From the NCBI RefSeq assembly GCF_004664715.2, contig NC_051074.1, positions 22,794,058-22,858,057 on the forward strand: DNA of 64,000 nt, written 5' to 3'. Source of the DNA: Peromyscus leucopus (Eukaryota > Chordata > Mammalia > Rodentia > Cricetidae). The notes under the pieces were generated by a model that made no database searches, was not told the DNA's origin, and worked only from the letters and a program-made list of their open reading frames with translations. A program made the position numbers and the translations under genes. This document shows, piece by piece, positions 1 through 13,680 of the stretch. Position 1 is the first letter of the stretch, and the number at the start of each line of letters is the position of its first letter.

Positions 1-429
1 TGTTTCCAAGAAAGAAAGGACACAGATCTGAGGTGAAGGCTGTGTCAGTTACCCTGACCTGATCACTGCACATACATCCTAGACACACAGTGAACCAGGC
101 ACTGTGCCCCATAGCATGTATCCGTACTGCCTATCAGTTAAAACACGTGCAATACAAACTTAACAAATAAATGATAGCTTAACTATGACGGACTAGCCAA
201 TTTACCTTTTAATTAAGCCATATATGAAATTAAGTATATATCCATTCAAATCAATCATTTTCAAATTTTAAATTAAGAATGCAAAGAATTATAGTCAAGT
301 TTTAAAACAGTCCTTCCAAGCGGGGACTCTGTCCATTAGAATATTTATAGTACAGGAAAGTTAACCAAATGTGATACTATGAGACTTTTTAGTATATCTG
401 TTGCTGAAACAAGCACCATGTTCCTCATG

Positions 430-595
430 GTTTTTGTTTGTTTGTTTTTGTTTTTCGAGACAGGGTTTCTCTGTGTAGTTTTGTGCCTTTCCTGGAACTC
501 ACTCTGTAGACCAGGCTGGCCTCGAACTCACAGAGATCCACCTGTCTCTGCCTCCCGAGTGCTGGGATTAAAGGCCTGTGCCACCACCGCCCGGC
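430..595 (-). repeat. B1 SINE with target-site duplication
   Basis: A near full-length B1 (7SL-derived) lies in minus orientation, from a T-rich tail complement through CGAGACAGGGTTTCTC to the 5' end complement CCACCACCGCCCGGC. TCCTCATG flanks it at 422-429 and 596-603. Confidence 0.92.
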
Positions 596-654
596 TCCTC
601 ATGTTTTTCAATGCCCAAACAATTCAATGGCTTGCACTGTATGTCTGTTTGTGG

Positions 655-720
655 TACCAGTGATGGAAGCCAGAGCCTTGTACATACTAGCAAATACTCT
701 ACTCTGCAGGCTTGGATTGG
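655..720 (-). repeat. ID-like SINE fragment
   Basis: Degraded complement of the tRNA-derived ID core (CAGAGCCTTGTACATACTAG...ACTCTACTCTGCAG). Confidence 0.45.
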
Positions 721-3700
721 AGAAGTACTTTGCTTGCCTTTAAGGAGGGGGCATGCTGTACACTTGCTCTGGACAACACTGTGACAGATAGATGTAAGGC
801 TAGCTGCCGAGCCTGGCTACCAGAGATCGACTCACGGCCCCACCCTGCAGCCATCTCAGAGGAAACAGAGGGCTCCACCCTCCCGAGTGTGGCCTTGAGG
901 AGAGTGGACACCAGTGTGGGAACAAGGTCAGGATGGAGGAAGGCACAAACTCCAGGTGTCTGCATTGGGACTGGGCACTCAGGCAGGTGCTGCGTGCAAC
1001 GCCAGAGGAATGTAATTCATGTTGGAAACTTGTGAGGCCCAGGAGAGAGAAAATGGGCCATTCATAGGGAAGGATGACCTCAGGCATCTTTTGGATGCTT
1101 GTCCTTGCTTTGTTTTTACAAAGCAGAAGTATATTTAGAACTCAATACAAGAGTCCATTTTCACTTGTTGCAGCAAGAGCTATAAAAACAGCTTCATGCC
1201 AGTGCCACCAGAGCAGTGTCCGAACAGCTTGAGGGGGTATGAATTCAAATAACAATGCCCCAAACTTCTTTCAGTAGATCAAAATGCACAGTCTACGGGG
1301 GCAACATGGAGTTGTTGCAAATGTGTCCTCTAATTAACACAATAGGTCTTCACTCTTTTGAAAACCCATACTATACATGGACATAAGTGAAAGAGTCCAT
1401 TTATAACTCCATTTCCTATTAAAAAGAAATTCAGATTTATTCTAGAAATTCATGCCACAAGGATCACACATACAACTTAAAGTCAAACTGGAAACTGGCC
1501 TATTTTTTTTTTTTTTTTATTGTATGCAGTTTTCTTCTATTTTGAGCATTATCCATGGCTATTTTTACCTATTAATCTAAAATAAAATGAGGAAGAAATG
1601 AAATGATTTCATGAAATTTGACTTCTGGGACTCTCTGAGACCCACATTTCAACAATCATACTAAATAAAATGTCCTGTTTCCACAGCCTTGGTGTGCTCT
1701 CTCATACTAATAGAAGGTGAGGCCATGTCAGCCCCAATAGTCACATGCTCTCTAGACAATGTAAACAGTGGCAGGACTGAAGAGTCATTGGATCTGGACA
1801 CAGTCACTGTGAAGAGGAGTCATGTTTTCCCTTAACAATCCTTGGCTGCATTTGGTTCAGAGGTAAGGTGCAGGGAATTATGTTTTCACACATAAGCTGT
1901 GCTAATGGACGCATAAAAGTGGGCTGAGCTGGAGAGTGCTTGGCCATAACACCAGGAATCAGGAGGATAATGGTTACCCTGAGGTGCCTGGCCTCATAGT
2001 GGCATGAGGACTCAGCACTAAGATCGTTCAGAAGCCTGTCCCAACCTCCTGGGACTGAGCCAGTTGGAAGAGCAGGACTGAAGGAGGGCTTGGGACTCAC
2101 TGCAAGTACAAACTGAGGACATCTGTCCCCACCCGGCAGGTGGGCCACTGAGTCTGTTCTGGAAGGTTTTGATTCCTAAAGTATCATATGTAATGCCACA
2201 GCCAAGCCTATGTAGAACCTGCTGAGACTCAAGAGTCTTCCCTAGGCACATCAACACTGAAGCCTCAGCCACTTTGGCCCAATTCTCTGCAGAGAGAGGT
2301 TTTTGCCCTACCCAGCCCTCCCACCAACCCAGCAGGGTCTTCTGCATAATGAATCCTAGAAGGTAAAGAATGTCTTTCCTTTGACCTTCCAGGAAACCCG
2401 GAGGACAGGAGGTGATCAACAGACCCGGTTAAACACACTCCTGTGCACATCCATCCTGGGGCAAGCATGCCGATTCGTGTGCTAGAGTACAAAGGTCTCT
2501 ATATCTTGTCTTTATTTAGATGAGTCCATGCTAAACTGAGAAAGAAAGAACTGACGTACATACTTCTCCATGTCCTTGCATCATGTGTGATTTTTTTTGA
2601 AACTGGGATTTGAATTAAGCACCACACTTAAGGTATTTCCCATATCCAGGTCACAGTGAGCTACAGTCGGGGTTGTAAAAAGGCAGAGCAGGGTAACCAG
2701 AGTCAACAAACATCAGCTTGCCTCTAGCCACACGCATCAGGCGTCTCTTTGAAAAGAGGGTTTTCATCAAATTTTCCCTCTTATCTTTTTTGTTTCATGA
2801 TGTCTGCAGAAATATTTCCCATTTTTTTCCTATGGCAGACATCTTCTCAGTAGTACTAGCATGGCTTCAACACAATAGAATGGGCACTAAATGTTTAATA
2901 GCTTGCTTCATTTGTAAAATGTATCATAGACAGGTGACAGGGGTATGCATTTCAACATCAAGATAGTTATGTGTATCTGTAACAGGAGCTTCCATAAAGA
3001 ATAGCTCCTGCTCGCTATCTTACATAATAATTCATATCTCTTTAATTATGTTTCAACAGTCACGACTGTTAAGATTGCTATGTACCATGGTGGCTTAGAC
3101 AGGAATATAATTATAATTAATACAAATGCTCTCAAACTTATGTAAGATCTACAGCAATTTTAGAAACAACAGCAAATATAATTAATCACAGTAAAAATCG
3201 ACAGCGGTGATACACTAAAGTCTGTCAAACTGTTATTGAGATAAATTATTCCTTATGGAAAATGTTGAAAATGCAGGTATTTTTATTTACACAAATGCAC
3301 TAAATTAGATGTAGATAAAAATATGGGTAAAAAAAAACCCTCTCATTTGCATTATTGTAAATTAATTATGAGAGCATGCTGCCACGAGGCCCTGCATAAA
3401 GCTTTCATTTTCTAGAAGTTCACCTTACGGCCTTCCGCAGCACTTGCTGCCCCAGCACCGTGCCGTCAGAGGCACATGCCAGGTGGGACAGGGACAGAAG
3501 ATACTGATTGCCCACAGATAAAATAAACCTTTGGGCCTTACCAAAGGTTGTTTGTTTGTTTTGTTTTTGTTTTTTTTTTTTTGCAAAGCTTTTATGTCAT
3601 GAGTCCAGGCAAAGCCTAACAGATCTGTGAGAGTCATAGAGCATTGTAACACACCCTCACGGCCATGCTTGCTTTTGGTCACTATTGCCAATATGCTAAA

Positions 3701-4040
3701 GTGTTCCATGAATGGATTGGCTTAACGTTTCTTCAGCAAATATTGTTTCACAGGACTGTCCTTTCAGAAGGCAAGATGACGTTCACCAAGTTAGTAACTA
3801 ACCATGCCTCCTTATGGAAATGCTAAGACATGCACCAGTGCTGAGATTTGCCAGACCCGTGCCTAGCTCCAGGCTAACTAGCTTGGAGTGCTGAGCATTC
3901 ACAGACAATGAGCTCATCCTTTGCAGTATCCATTTCCAGAGGCACTACCAGAAATATTGATAAATTAGTTTCAACCTCCTACTTTCTCTTGTGATATGGC
4001 CATGGATGTACCCTCCTAGATAGGAAGGTATGTAGGTAGG

Positions 4041-4409
4041 TGTGGTGGTTTGAAAGAAAATGGCCCCCAAAGGGAGTGGCAGTTAGGAGCTGTGGGTTTG
4101 TTGGAGTAGGTTGGGCCTTGCTGGAGGAAGTGTGTTACTGTGGAGGTGGGCTTTGAGGTCTTATATGTGCTCAAGTCACACCCAGTGAGTCAGTTCACTT
4201 CCTGTTGCCTTTGGATCAAGATATAGAATCCTCAGCTCCTTCTCCAACAACATGTCTGCCTGCATGCTGCCATACGCACAGCTGCCATGCTCCCCGCCAT
4301 GATGATAATGGATTAAATCTCTGAAACTGTAAGCCACCACCTCAATTAGATGTTCTCCTGTATAAGATTTGCCATGGTGTCTCTTCACAGTAATAGAAAC
4401 CCTAAGACA
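4041..4409 (+). mobile_element. MaLR-type solo LTR
   Basis: This 369-bp LTR begins TGTGGTGGTTTGAA and ends CCCTAAGACA, so it has TG...CA termini. Five flanking bases nearly match (GTAGG before, GTCGG after), as expected for ERV3/MaLR elements. Its body (GGAGGAAGTGTGTTACTGTG, ATGATGATAATGGATTAAA) is shared with 10277-10652. I do not assign a subfamily. Confidence 0.7.
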
Positions 4410-4411
4410 GT

Positions 4412-4510
4412 CGGTAAATAGATGATCGATAGATAGGTGATCGATAGATAGACGATAGATGGATGGATGATAGGTAGGTAGATAAATATGTAGATAGTAA
4501 TAAATAAATC
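4412..4510 (+). repeat. Degenerate GATA/GGTA-type tetranucleotide repeat
   Basis: Runs of GATA, GATG and GGTA directly abut the LTR end. Confidence 0.75.
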
Positions 4511-5669
4511 CATGAGTAGAGGAAAGCCGGGCTAGTAGCACAAGCAGAAAACTCTACAAAGTTTGATGATATTAATTTCTACCTAGAAAAAGTAGCTGGT
4601 TCTGTGTAGGAGTCCACACCCAAGGCCATTCTTTTCCTTCTGTCTCTTTCCTCATTCCCTGCTGGCTTCTCCTTATTTATTGAAGGCTTTCTGTGGGACA
4701 GTGAGAAATGTGGCTGAAAGATCAGCTGCTCAGCGACCAACATCACAGGGCTTAAAGTGACTGAACAAAGAGGATGTTTGGAAGGCCTACTGGGTAGCTT
4801 AAATAATGAAACATGCTTGTTACACACCAGTGAAACTCTGGCAACCGATGCATGATTCATGCAACGCTTTAACTATTCTGTCTAAAAATGGAGCTTGTAA
4901 AATTTAAACTTGAATTTCAGCAGAAAACCCCGAACAATTCCAAGTTTTAAGGATTTCTATCACGTGTAGCACAAGCCTACATTTTAAAGTGTCGCATTTA
5001 TAGGCAGAGTGTGTTGACTAATTTGTCTTATGGAGAACACAGTCTCTGTTTCAGAGAAGGCAAATACAGCAATGCATGCTGTGCAGACAGCCCTGTTAAG
5101 ATTACTGTGTAGTAAATAATCATGTAAAATCTGACGTGACTTATGGGTCTTTGGTCTAAAATTGTATCAAGGCCATATGTTACCAGAGGCAATCTCTTCC
5201 AATGCATAATTTATGGCATCAACCCTGTGTCTACCTAAGAGACCCAGGTAGAAAAATGAACAATCCAGCAGAGAAAGACCCTTGGAGGATTAGTTATCAT
5301 TTAGCTGAGGTCACGAGGGCAACCGGATTACTACATTTCAAGCTGTTCCTCACAGAGAGCTTGCTGGATGACACGAAGCTCCAATATAGTCTAAGAATTT
5401 AAACTAAGTCTCAGAAATCTTCAGTTTGAATAATTAGGCATAAAGTACCAATTGTTACTTGAGATTTTCCTTGGTACATGTTAAAAACAATACAAAAACC
5501 ACTGATGTCCCCACATAGATACCTACATAAATGTTGAGGTGAGGAGTAAGCAAAGATCATCCAGGAAAAAAAAATATAAGTGATGAGGGACAAGAAAAAG
5601 AGAGATACACCAAAATAAAAATAGCATGAAATGTGGGGAAGAAGAAAGAGAAATGAAGACCCAAAGCAA

Positions 5670-5790
5670 ATAATGGTAAGCGTGGTAGGCAGCCCATGCC
5701 TGCAACCCCAGAACCCAAGGGGTGGATGTAAGATCTTGAGTCCAAGGCCAGCTGGGGCTATAGAGTGAAACCCCGTTTCACAAAACAAAA
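5670..5790 (+). repeat. Old B1-like SINE
   Basis: Diverged B1: GGTAGGCAGCCCATGCCTGC, AGTCCAAGGCCAGCTGGGG and GTGAAACCCCGTTTC occur in order and are followed by an A-rich tail. Confidence 0.6.
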
Positions 5791-7324
5791 CAAGCAAACA
5801 AAAGAATTTAAAAAATGAAGAGAACAATGAGGTAGGAAAGGGAAGGGTAGGACAAAGGACATAGGACAAGGGACAAAGGACACATGGAAAAAGCAAGACG
5901 ACGTTGGCTGGGTTCACGTGCTTGGATGTGAACTCACTTATATATTGCTCAAACACAAGGCTTATTTTCCCTTGAGATGTTCCTTGGACTCTACAAGCTC
6001 ACACTGAAGGGCTCTAGAGTCAGAATGACTATTTCTAGTCCATAAGGCACATCCATGCACCAGGGATGTACACCCAGGGGGAATATCCATGTTACAGAAT
6101 CCTGAACTCCAAGTGTCCTGAACTGAACTCTCCTTTCTTCTATCAGGTGTCTTCTAGTCCTTCTCTGCTCCACATTCAGGTGAACGGTGTCGTCATCACC
6201 ACTGCCTTGCTGCAAGAACTAGGCTTCTTCTAGACTTTTCCTTCTCCCTCCAAATTGAAAATGCATCTCCTGTTACCCCCTCTCCATTCAATCAGTCTCC
6301 ATACAAGAGCTTTCCTCCTTGCCACACTCACATCTGAACACAAAACTTCGTTAATACCACCGTCAGCTAGACTTCATGATGGAGTCCAGCCTCCTTCCAC
6401 GGCCGCATAACCTTCAGGATCTGACTCTGGCCAGCTTGCCTGCTTCACCTCCTCTGTCCATGACCACACCCCCCAATCTATGGCTGCAACTGCTCCTAAC
6501 CACAGAGGGAAGCAGCATGCCTCCTGCACTTCCTCTGCTCGGGACCATTTATCCCACTGCTTCCGGCCATCTATATTTTCGTTTGTCATTTTATATAAAT
6601 TGACGACTTTATTATTAAGTTGGGTTTTTAAAAACTTGCTCGCACAAAGGCAGACACCGAATATTTTCCAACTAGGGAAGAAAAGAATCACTTACCATAG
6701 TCAGATTTCCTCATCTCTTCCACCAATGAATGATCCCTTAGCCAGACAGAACCGTATCATAACTCTGAACTGGCTCTAATGACTTAGTCCTTCACATGTG
6801 GATGCCCTGTTTTGGTTTTTTGTTTGTTTTGGTTTTTTTTTTTAACTTTGGGGTCTGATCTTTGAGATTGTTTTCTCGTGGGGTACAGTACTGATTAGCT
6901 GCTCCAGCATGATACACTGGCTCAGGGAATTCATCCTCATAGTTTTCATTATAATGGAGGGAAATCTTCCTCCTCACATGCTTGGGAGCATCAAGTACAA
7001 GAAGTCAGACATTAGGACCAAACACTTGTCAGGGGATAAAACAATTTCACATAGCTTTTATATTATCCCATGGGAAGAAATAAAGTTCTTATATTTCTTT
7101 TTGGCATGATATGCTTTTCATATTCACAAAATCTCCAAGCATTTACTCTAAATTTCTGCCCCCCTAACTGCAAATACTACGTGATTAAAAATGTTCACAA
7201 TCACAGTCTCAGCTGTGTCTTGGCCACCATGGTCTACCCAGCAACTGGATCTTATCATACCCCCAAAGTGACCTGGCAAACAGTGACAAACAGCTCCACA
7301 CTGGGCACCCAGCTACAAGCTCAC

Positions 7325-7457
7325 CTTTTCTTCATGACCAGCACAACTCCCAGAAATATGATAACGAAGAGCAAGATGCCTGCAATCACTCCGGCGATTT
7401 TAACTGTGTGGTCTGTTTGTTTCTCAGGTTCGGGGACTGGCTTTGGGGTAACGGCCC
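7325..7457 (-). CDS. Ptprm: PTPRM exon: juxtamembrane stalk and transmembrane helix
   Basis: This 133-nt exon lies on the minus strand between acceptor ctccag|GGGCCGTT and donor GAAAAG|gtgagc. It encodes [18 protein letters not shown] (Pro-rich stalk), then a hydrophobic helix of about 23 residues beginning [15 protein letters not shown] and ending VVLVM, then the basic stop-transfer KKR at the cytoplasmic face. It anchors the receptor in the plasma membrane and leads into the intracellular wedge and phosphatase domains, which are not in this window. The helix sequence is specific to PTPRM within its family. The exon ends with AG of a split Arg codon. I searched positions 1-7324 for the next exon (the KLAKKRKET segment of the juxtamembrane region) and saw no match, so that intron is longer than 7.3 kb. 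Confidence 0.97.
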
Positions 7458-8959
7458 CTGGAGATGAAAAGGAGAGCAAGTGGGTAAGACAGAATAAAGA
7501 CATTACATTTAAATTTCTCCCCCTGCATTTAACAGAATAATACAACTTATCAGAGCCAGCAGACCGACAGGCTTTGATTTCTTTCTTTCTTTTTTTTTTT
7601 TTAAGCAGCTTTCCTAGGTGCTGAAAGCATTGTAATTGCTCTTGTTGTTCAGCATTCACTCTCCACAGCACACCCACGTCTGACCCTTTTCTAAGAGACT
7701 TCTCAAACGCACTTTTAAATATTTTTATTATCTATGTTAGCTCCCGTTCATTCTTCTTTCCATTTAAAAACTTGCTAACAGCACATGAGCTATCCCTAAG
7801 CCTTTATCCAAATTTGATTTGCTGGAGCATTTTCCTCAATTATTTTTCATAAATGAAGCAACAATTCCATCACATATTAGCCCAAACACCTGGAAAAGTG
7901 AGATAAGCTCATTTACCATGCTTTTTTTTTTTTTCACCAGCCATTGTTTTTTTTTTTTTTTTTTTTAAACACAATAGAGACCTCCCGCCTTTGGCAATCT
8001 GAATCTAGGTCACATCTGGGAACCAAAAGGATCCTTCTAAGCAATTAATTCACAAAGTGGGCAGCAGCTGGCGATCACGCCACCGGCACCCATGGTTCAT
8101 ATCTGTTTAAATGAGATAACCAGGGCCTCAGAGTGGTGGCCACGTCTCGGCTCGCTTGTGTGCCTGTTTCCAAGACACCGTTTGTCCCGCTGCTGGTATA
8201 ATGTGATGGAATGTCAAATCTATGTTGATGAAATATCCATTTCCTCTGCTAAATGAGTTCAGGACCAAGAATATTAGGAGTGTAATGTCCAATTCATTCA
8301 ACAGCATCTACTTTTTAAAAGAGGTTTCTCCTGGCCTCATCAGGATGTGACGGCCTTTGGTGTTCGGAATAACACGGTTACCACCCTTCCTAAATGAAGC
8401 AATGTTATGTGCAAACTTCTCATCCTAGGATCTTTTTCCTTTTCGTTGGTCAAAATGTAATGAAGAGTGAGAGTCTGTGCCTGCTCTTTCTCCCTTTCCA
8501 GTGTGTTTTCCACCAACGTGTCCCTCTGTGCTTGAAAAACTGCACTGGTCCTGCCTCTGTGCCCACAAGCACAGCTTAGCAGGCATCTTTGTGGGGAACG
8601 GGTGAGGTGAGCCACAGCTGCCGGGTTTCCTCGCTCCTTTGGAAGCATACCGACCCTATTTCTCTCCAACTACACTCATATTACAATTTTCATTCGAGAG
8701 AACACGGCTGTAACCTGACCTGGTGAAGCTGGGTGTAGATTAGAGGAGAGACAAGAGATGGAAGACCCCAGGCCACCCTCATATGCTTTTCCCCTACAAA
8801 GGGAGTATGACCATCCCAGATGTCCTGTCTACTGCCTCTTAGGGCCAGCTTCAGTTACTGGCTTTTAATAAAAAGGAGCCTTCTAGCCATGCACTTTCCT
8901 TCATTATTGATAACGATGCACACGGTAAGTAAAAGCTTTCAGGAGCAACTTCCGATGAG

Positions 8960-8995
<36 letters not shown>
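8960..8995 (+). repeat. (ATT)n microsatellite
   Basis: About eleven consecutive ATT units. Confidence 0.95.
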
Positions 8996-8997
<2 letters not shown>

Positions 8998-10276
8998 TTT
9001 ATTTTTGACAATGTCAAAAGGACAGAAAATCCTTTTATTTTTTCTTTGATGGGTAGCCCTCAAACCTGCTGTCTAGTGAAATGTTAAGTATTAATGATAA
9101 TTATTTCATAGTAATTACATCTGAAGAACACTCACTGCCTTAGACCTGGGGACAGTGGGGAGGGGGGAGCAGAGCACCAGGTGGCTGATGCAGAAGAAAC
9201 TGTTACATTAAATATATTGTTTTGGAAAAAAATATCCATGGAAAAATGCATACATGATAAGAGGATAAAAACTTTATGAATGCAAAACGTAACCTGCAAA
9301 TTCAGAAATGGAGGTCCAACCATTTCTATTTTTATTGAATTCCAATTTTAAATGTGTAATTTGCAAAATAGCCTTTTGTTTTTCTTTCAAATGTTGGAAT
9401 GCTGGCAGCCATTTTTATTTATTTTGCTAGCTAGTGGTTACTAGTTCTCCAAATATATTTTCAATAGAGCAAAATGATTTTAAGGTGTTTTTTTTGGGGG
9501 GGGAGGTGTCAATAGTAAATACACCAATTGAAAAAGAATTTAGAAAAAAATTATTTCAGTTTAAAAAATTCTCACATTAAAAAAAAAAATAAGACGATCT
9601 GGACTCACACATTGTAAGTTCTAAGAAAAGAGAGGGCCACTAAAAGGTATGGGCTTGCTTCTGCCAACCAAGTAACCAGGTATTTTTCCTTGAGCATTAC
9701 CTGGCTGTGATGCAGCTTTGAATGGGTATTCCTTTCCAGGACAAAGATTGCTGCTCACCCAGCCTTTGTCCTTTTAGGGAAGCACAAAAGGACATTGCTA
9801 TGCAACCCAGCAGAAGCTCAACATCCCCCCCTCCTTAGGGCTCCTTGCAGGTCAAGAAAATGAAATGTTCTGGAGCCCTGAGTGGCCTTGTAGCAACATT
9901 GATCACGGTTGCTATCATGTGAAGCAGAAGAACGACCCCTAAGGACGTGGAGGTCTGCCTGGGACCACCCACCTGGCTAACACAGGTGCTTGTTTGTGGG
10001 CTTCTAGGAGAAGCAGAAAAACTTAAACACCAAGTCAAGATTAGGTGGGTACTAGCTTCCAACAGCCTGATGAGGGGGTATCCATGATGCTGGGCTGCCT
10101 CTCAGAACAGGCAAGTCCTGCCGTCATTACATGGTATGAGGCCCCTGTGCCCTTCCAGGAACCAGAGTCTGTGTGGGTTCCCCTTAGAGTGGGTGGTCTT
10201 CTTCCCTCTCTGATTTATTTGGAAACACAGGATTAGGTCAATCACATTGGGCTGTTCCCATTTCCTTTTTACCCTA

Positions 10277-10652
10277 TGTGGGTTTGAATAAAAATAGTCC
10301 TCACAGGCTCATATATTGGATCCCTCTTAGTCATCAGGGAAGTGGAATTCTTTGATAGGATTAGAAGGATTAGGAGGTGTGGTCTTGTTGGAGGAGGTGT
10401 GTCACTGGGGGTGGGGCTTTGAGGTTTCAAAAGACCACGCTGCATCCAGTCTCTTCTTTCTTGGCCTATGGATCATGACATAGTTCTCAACTATGGCTCC
10501 AGCACTTGCTTGCATATTGCCGGGCTCCAAGCCATGATGACAATGGACTAAAGCTCTGAAACTGTAAGTCAGTCCCCAATTAAATGATTTCTCTTCTAAG
10601 AGTTGCCTTGGTCATGGTGTCTCTTCACAGCAATAGCACAGTGACTAAGACA
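10277..10652 (+). mobile_element. MaLR-type solo LTR with perfect 5-bp duplication
   Basis: This 376-bp LTR runs from TGTGGGTTTGAATA to GTGACTAAGACA. It is flanked on both sides by CCCTA (10272-10276 and 10653-10657), the 5-bp target duplication typical of ERV3/MaLR integration. It is a relative of the 4041 copy: both have the GTGTCTCTTCACAG(C/T)AATAG terminal block. Confidence 0.82.
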
Positions 10653-12299
10653 CCCTACATCTATGAATGTAATGGCATTGACTATTTTTATTGATGAAAA
10701 CAGAAAAGTGCATCTAAACACCATCATTAAAGGTCTCTGATACAATGTCTAATAGGAAGAAAAAGAGAAACTCAAAAGCCAGGGAATGTCTGTTCAGTAC
10801 AGCATCTGATTAGTTTCAAATTGGCAGAAAACAGAGTTTTGGCCTGGTGCTTAATGTTAAATTAAATCACAGCAGCATGCCAGACCAAGAACATGATGTG
10901 CTCAGCCACTGGCTTTAGGTCTGGACCCAATTTTGACTACTGAACTGGCTGTATGGGTTTTTCCAGGAGGCCATGAAGGCCAATGCTGATGACCTGAGCT
11001 CCTGACCACCCTGTCCAAAGCACTTGGAATGGCTTCCCTTTGCCAGGCTTGGGAAAGCTGAGGGGGGATAGCCTGGTATAACGACACCACAAGGAATCTT
11101 TAGCTGATTACTGCCAGGGCAACTGTGAACACAGAAGAAAACATCACCAATATTCTTCATTTATTTAATGAGTGGTTTCCTGACACTTTGCTACATTTCT
11201 TATATATTAGGAACATAGCAGTGAGCATATGGACAAAAAAAAAAAAAAAAGGAGCTCAGAATTTATACTCCATTGTGCAAATATAGAAAAGTATTTGAAC
11301 AAGGTCTGTGGGCCACACATTTCTTGGTGCTAGGCCTGGTGGGGTGATGGCCAAGCAGTGAGAGCTAAGAAGAAATTACTAAGACAATAGCATCCATTGG
11401 AGAGACTAGCAGGAGGAAGGAGAGCGAGGCATGGCCTGACCCTCCTGACCTCACTTAAGGTGAGACTGCATCACTGGGTAGGAATGGAGTGTAGCAAACC
11501 GGGAAAATGGCCCAGGGCACTGGTGGGTGGGGGTCACTTCACCAAAGAGCAGGGAGAATTCTGCTTCAGATGGGGCCCACAGCAGGATTCTGAGTGGAGG
11601 AGATACAATCGGGTTTATATGTAACAGCCCTATCTTGGCTGCAGAGAAGGCTGTAAGGCATCCACAGTGGAAACGGGGACATCAAGAGCAAGGTTATCAC
11701 AACAACCCAGACTGATTCTATGATGGGAGTAGTAGAGGTGGTGATGCTTCGTTCAACTTCATATACTTCCAGGGCGGTCATAGGTATTTGCCAATGAACT
11801 TCAGTAGGCCGGGACAACCAACACTCAGGTTTCTGGAAGTCATTACAGAAGACCTGAAGGTGTCATTGACTCAAATTGACAGTGTGGGTGAAGTAGGCTC
11901 AGACAGGGACAGCAGGAGCTTAGTTGTAGACTCCTTAGGATGCCGCGCTAATGACATCCAAAGGAGAGACCAAGTGGCAGTTGGGACAGGTGAGATCTCT
12001 GGGTATGAGACACCAACTTAGGAAATGCCATAAAAATGACAGTGTGGAAAGTCACAAGTCTACTCAGGGACACTGAGAAGATGAAGACAGAGGTGAGTCT
12101 GTCAGGGTAGTGTGGAGAGAAATCAGCCAGAAGAAGGTCATCAAGGTGAGCAAAGGTTAAGAGGGAAAGTCTCTGCAGCCTGCTCAGTGAGAGATGTGGG
12201 GACTGTGAGATGTTGTCTCTCATGCATTAAAGATGGGGAAGCTGATAGCATCCCTGAGGCCAAATGCTAATGATAAACAGAAGCAAAAGTCAGGGAGGA

Positions 12300-12325
12300 G
12301 GGGGCGGGGGAGGGGGGGGGGAGAA
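12300..12325 (+). repeat. G-rich tract
   Basis: Runs of G broken by single C or A on the plus (non-transcribed-sense) strand. Confidence 0.85.
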
Positions 12326-13680
12326 AGAAATGCCCGCAGGGCTGATGTCTTAGAAGAGTCAAAGGTCAGGGTAAGTATCCAGAAGGTGGGGCTGGCCCAG
12401 GCCAGGAAGCAGTCACTGTGTCCTGAGGAGCAGGAGGAGCAGCAGCTGTTACGATGGCTGGCAGATGTGGAAGAGGTCTTGGAGTGTAACACTGAAATGG
12501 TCTCCACTAATGGCTTGATTGCCTGTGAGGAAAGCAGCCAGAGGGGTTGGGAAGGAGATGAGGTAAGAAGGTTAGTCGGAGGTGGGAGAAAAGGCAGCAA
12601 GAGCGTGGGACAGGTAGGGTCCATGGAAGAGGCTGGAGGCCACTGCGGCACAGGCTTTGCAGGTGGCCAAAGGTGAGAGCCGAGCCCTGAGAGCAATGGC
12701 AGAGAACCGGGCAGGTGACTAAGGAGGGCAAGGGGTAGTGGTAGGAAGGAAAGCGGTGGAAGGGGGTGTGGGGTGGAGCTAGCCCTGATGCTGACAGCGG
12801 TGACATCTGGGGAGAGGAGAAGACGGGGGAAAGATGGCGGCTTGGGCTGTGACTTACCCCAAAGTACATGAAGCTGGAGGATTTCTTCCCACCTCACAAC
12901 CAGAGTGAAGGAAGAGGAGGAGTGAAACGCAGAGTGGAATGGACATTTGGAGCTATTTTCCAAGGTGGCAGAGGGATGACTGGTCACCCCTGGAAGTGCA
13001 GATGCCTTTCCTGGATGTCCCACATCACCTACGTACAACAGCCACAGGGCAGCAGAATACACGTTTGTTCCTGGGACCCAGGGTTCACATCAATGCCTCT
13101 CTAGTAAGTCCCTCTTCTGCACCAGGTCCTGTGACTAAGAGGAATTAGAGGAGGCAGATCACTGAGTCCTCATGCCCTCATGACAGAGACCTGGTCACTG
13201 TCAACAACACAGGAAACCGTGGTAAACGCCCACGAGCTCCAGAACCTACTTGGTGCAGTGCAGGGAACCGAGTCGGAAAGGCTCCATGCCAGAAGCAGCA
13301 GTGAGTGGCCTGACAGATGTCCAGACAGGCAGACAGCGTGTACCAGGGTGTCAGGCAGAGAAGGCTTTGTGAGTACAGAAGAGCTTTGCTTTTGGAGCCC
13401 AGGCAGGGTTGGCAACAGTCTAGGAGAGCCTTGGAGGCGAGGCTTTGTGCTGTCATAGGCATTGCCCACGGTAGAGCATTGTAAGTTAGAGAAAACAAAC
13501 ACCAAACCACAGAGAATGACGGAAATGGCCTTGAGAATAACCAGGTAGGAACCCACCAGTTCCACCAAGAAGGGAAAGGAAGGAGATTAGAGAGCATGCT
13601 GAAAAGGAAGGCTATCATTACAGCAGACAGGGATCCCCAATGTTCAAACCAAAGCAGGGCAGGAACTGAAGGGATACATA

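Larger units (their letters stand above)
1..7324 (-). other. PTPRM intron, 3' of the transmembrane exon (partial)
   Basis: The intron starts with the GTGAGC donor next to the transmembrane exon and runs off the left edge. It holds a B1 (430-595), an ID-like fragment (about 655-720), a MaLR-type LTR (4041-4409) followed by a GATA-type repeat (4412-4510), and a B1-like SINE (about 5670-5790). Poly-T tracts occur at 1503-1520, about 3543-3583 and 6811-6843. The stretches 721-4040, 4511-5669 and 5791-7324 are AT-rich and show no gene, splice-bordered exon or recognisable repeat to me. Confidence 0.85.

Noticed and set aside
5411..5956. A 181-codon open frame on the minus strand
   Set aside because: Part of it is the antisense of a B1-like SINE and the rest is Phe/Leu-rich low-complexity translation.
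1..7324. The next PTPRM exon (KLAKKRKET juxtamembrane segment)
   Set aside because: I looked for it on the minus strand and found no matching codons, so the exon is outside the window.
12220..13062. A 280-codon open frame on the minus strand
   Set aside because: It is the antisense of G/A-rich low-complexity DNA; the peptide is Ser/Pro/Leu-rich with no domain and there are no credible splice borders.
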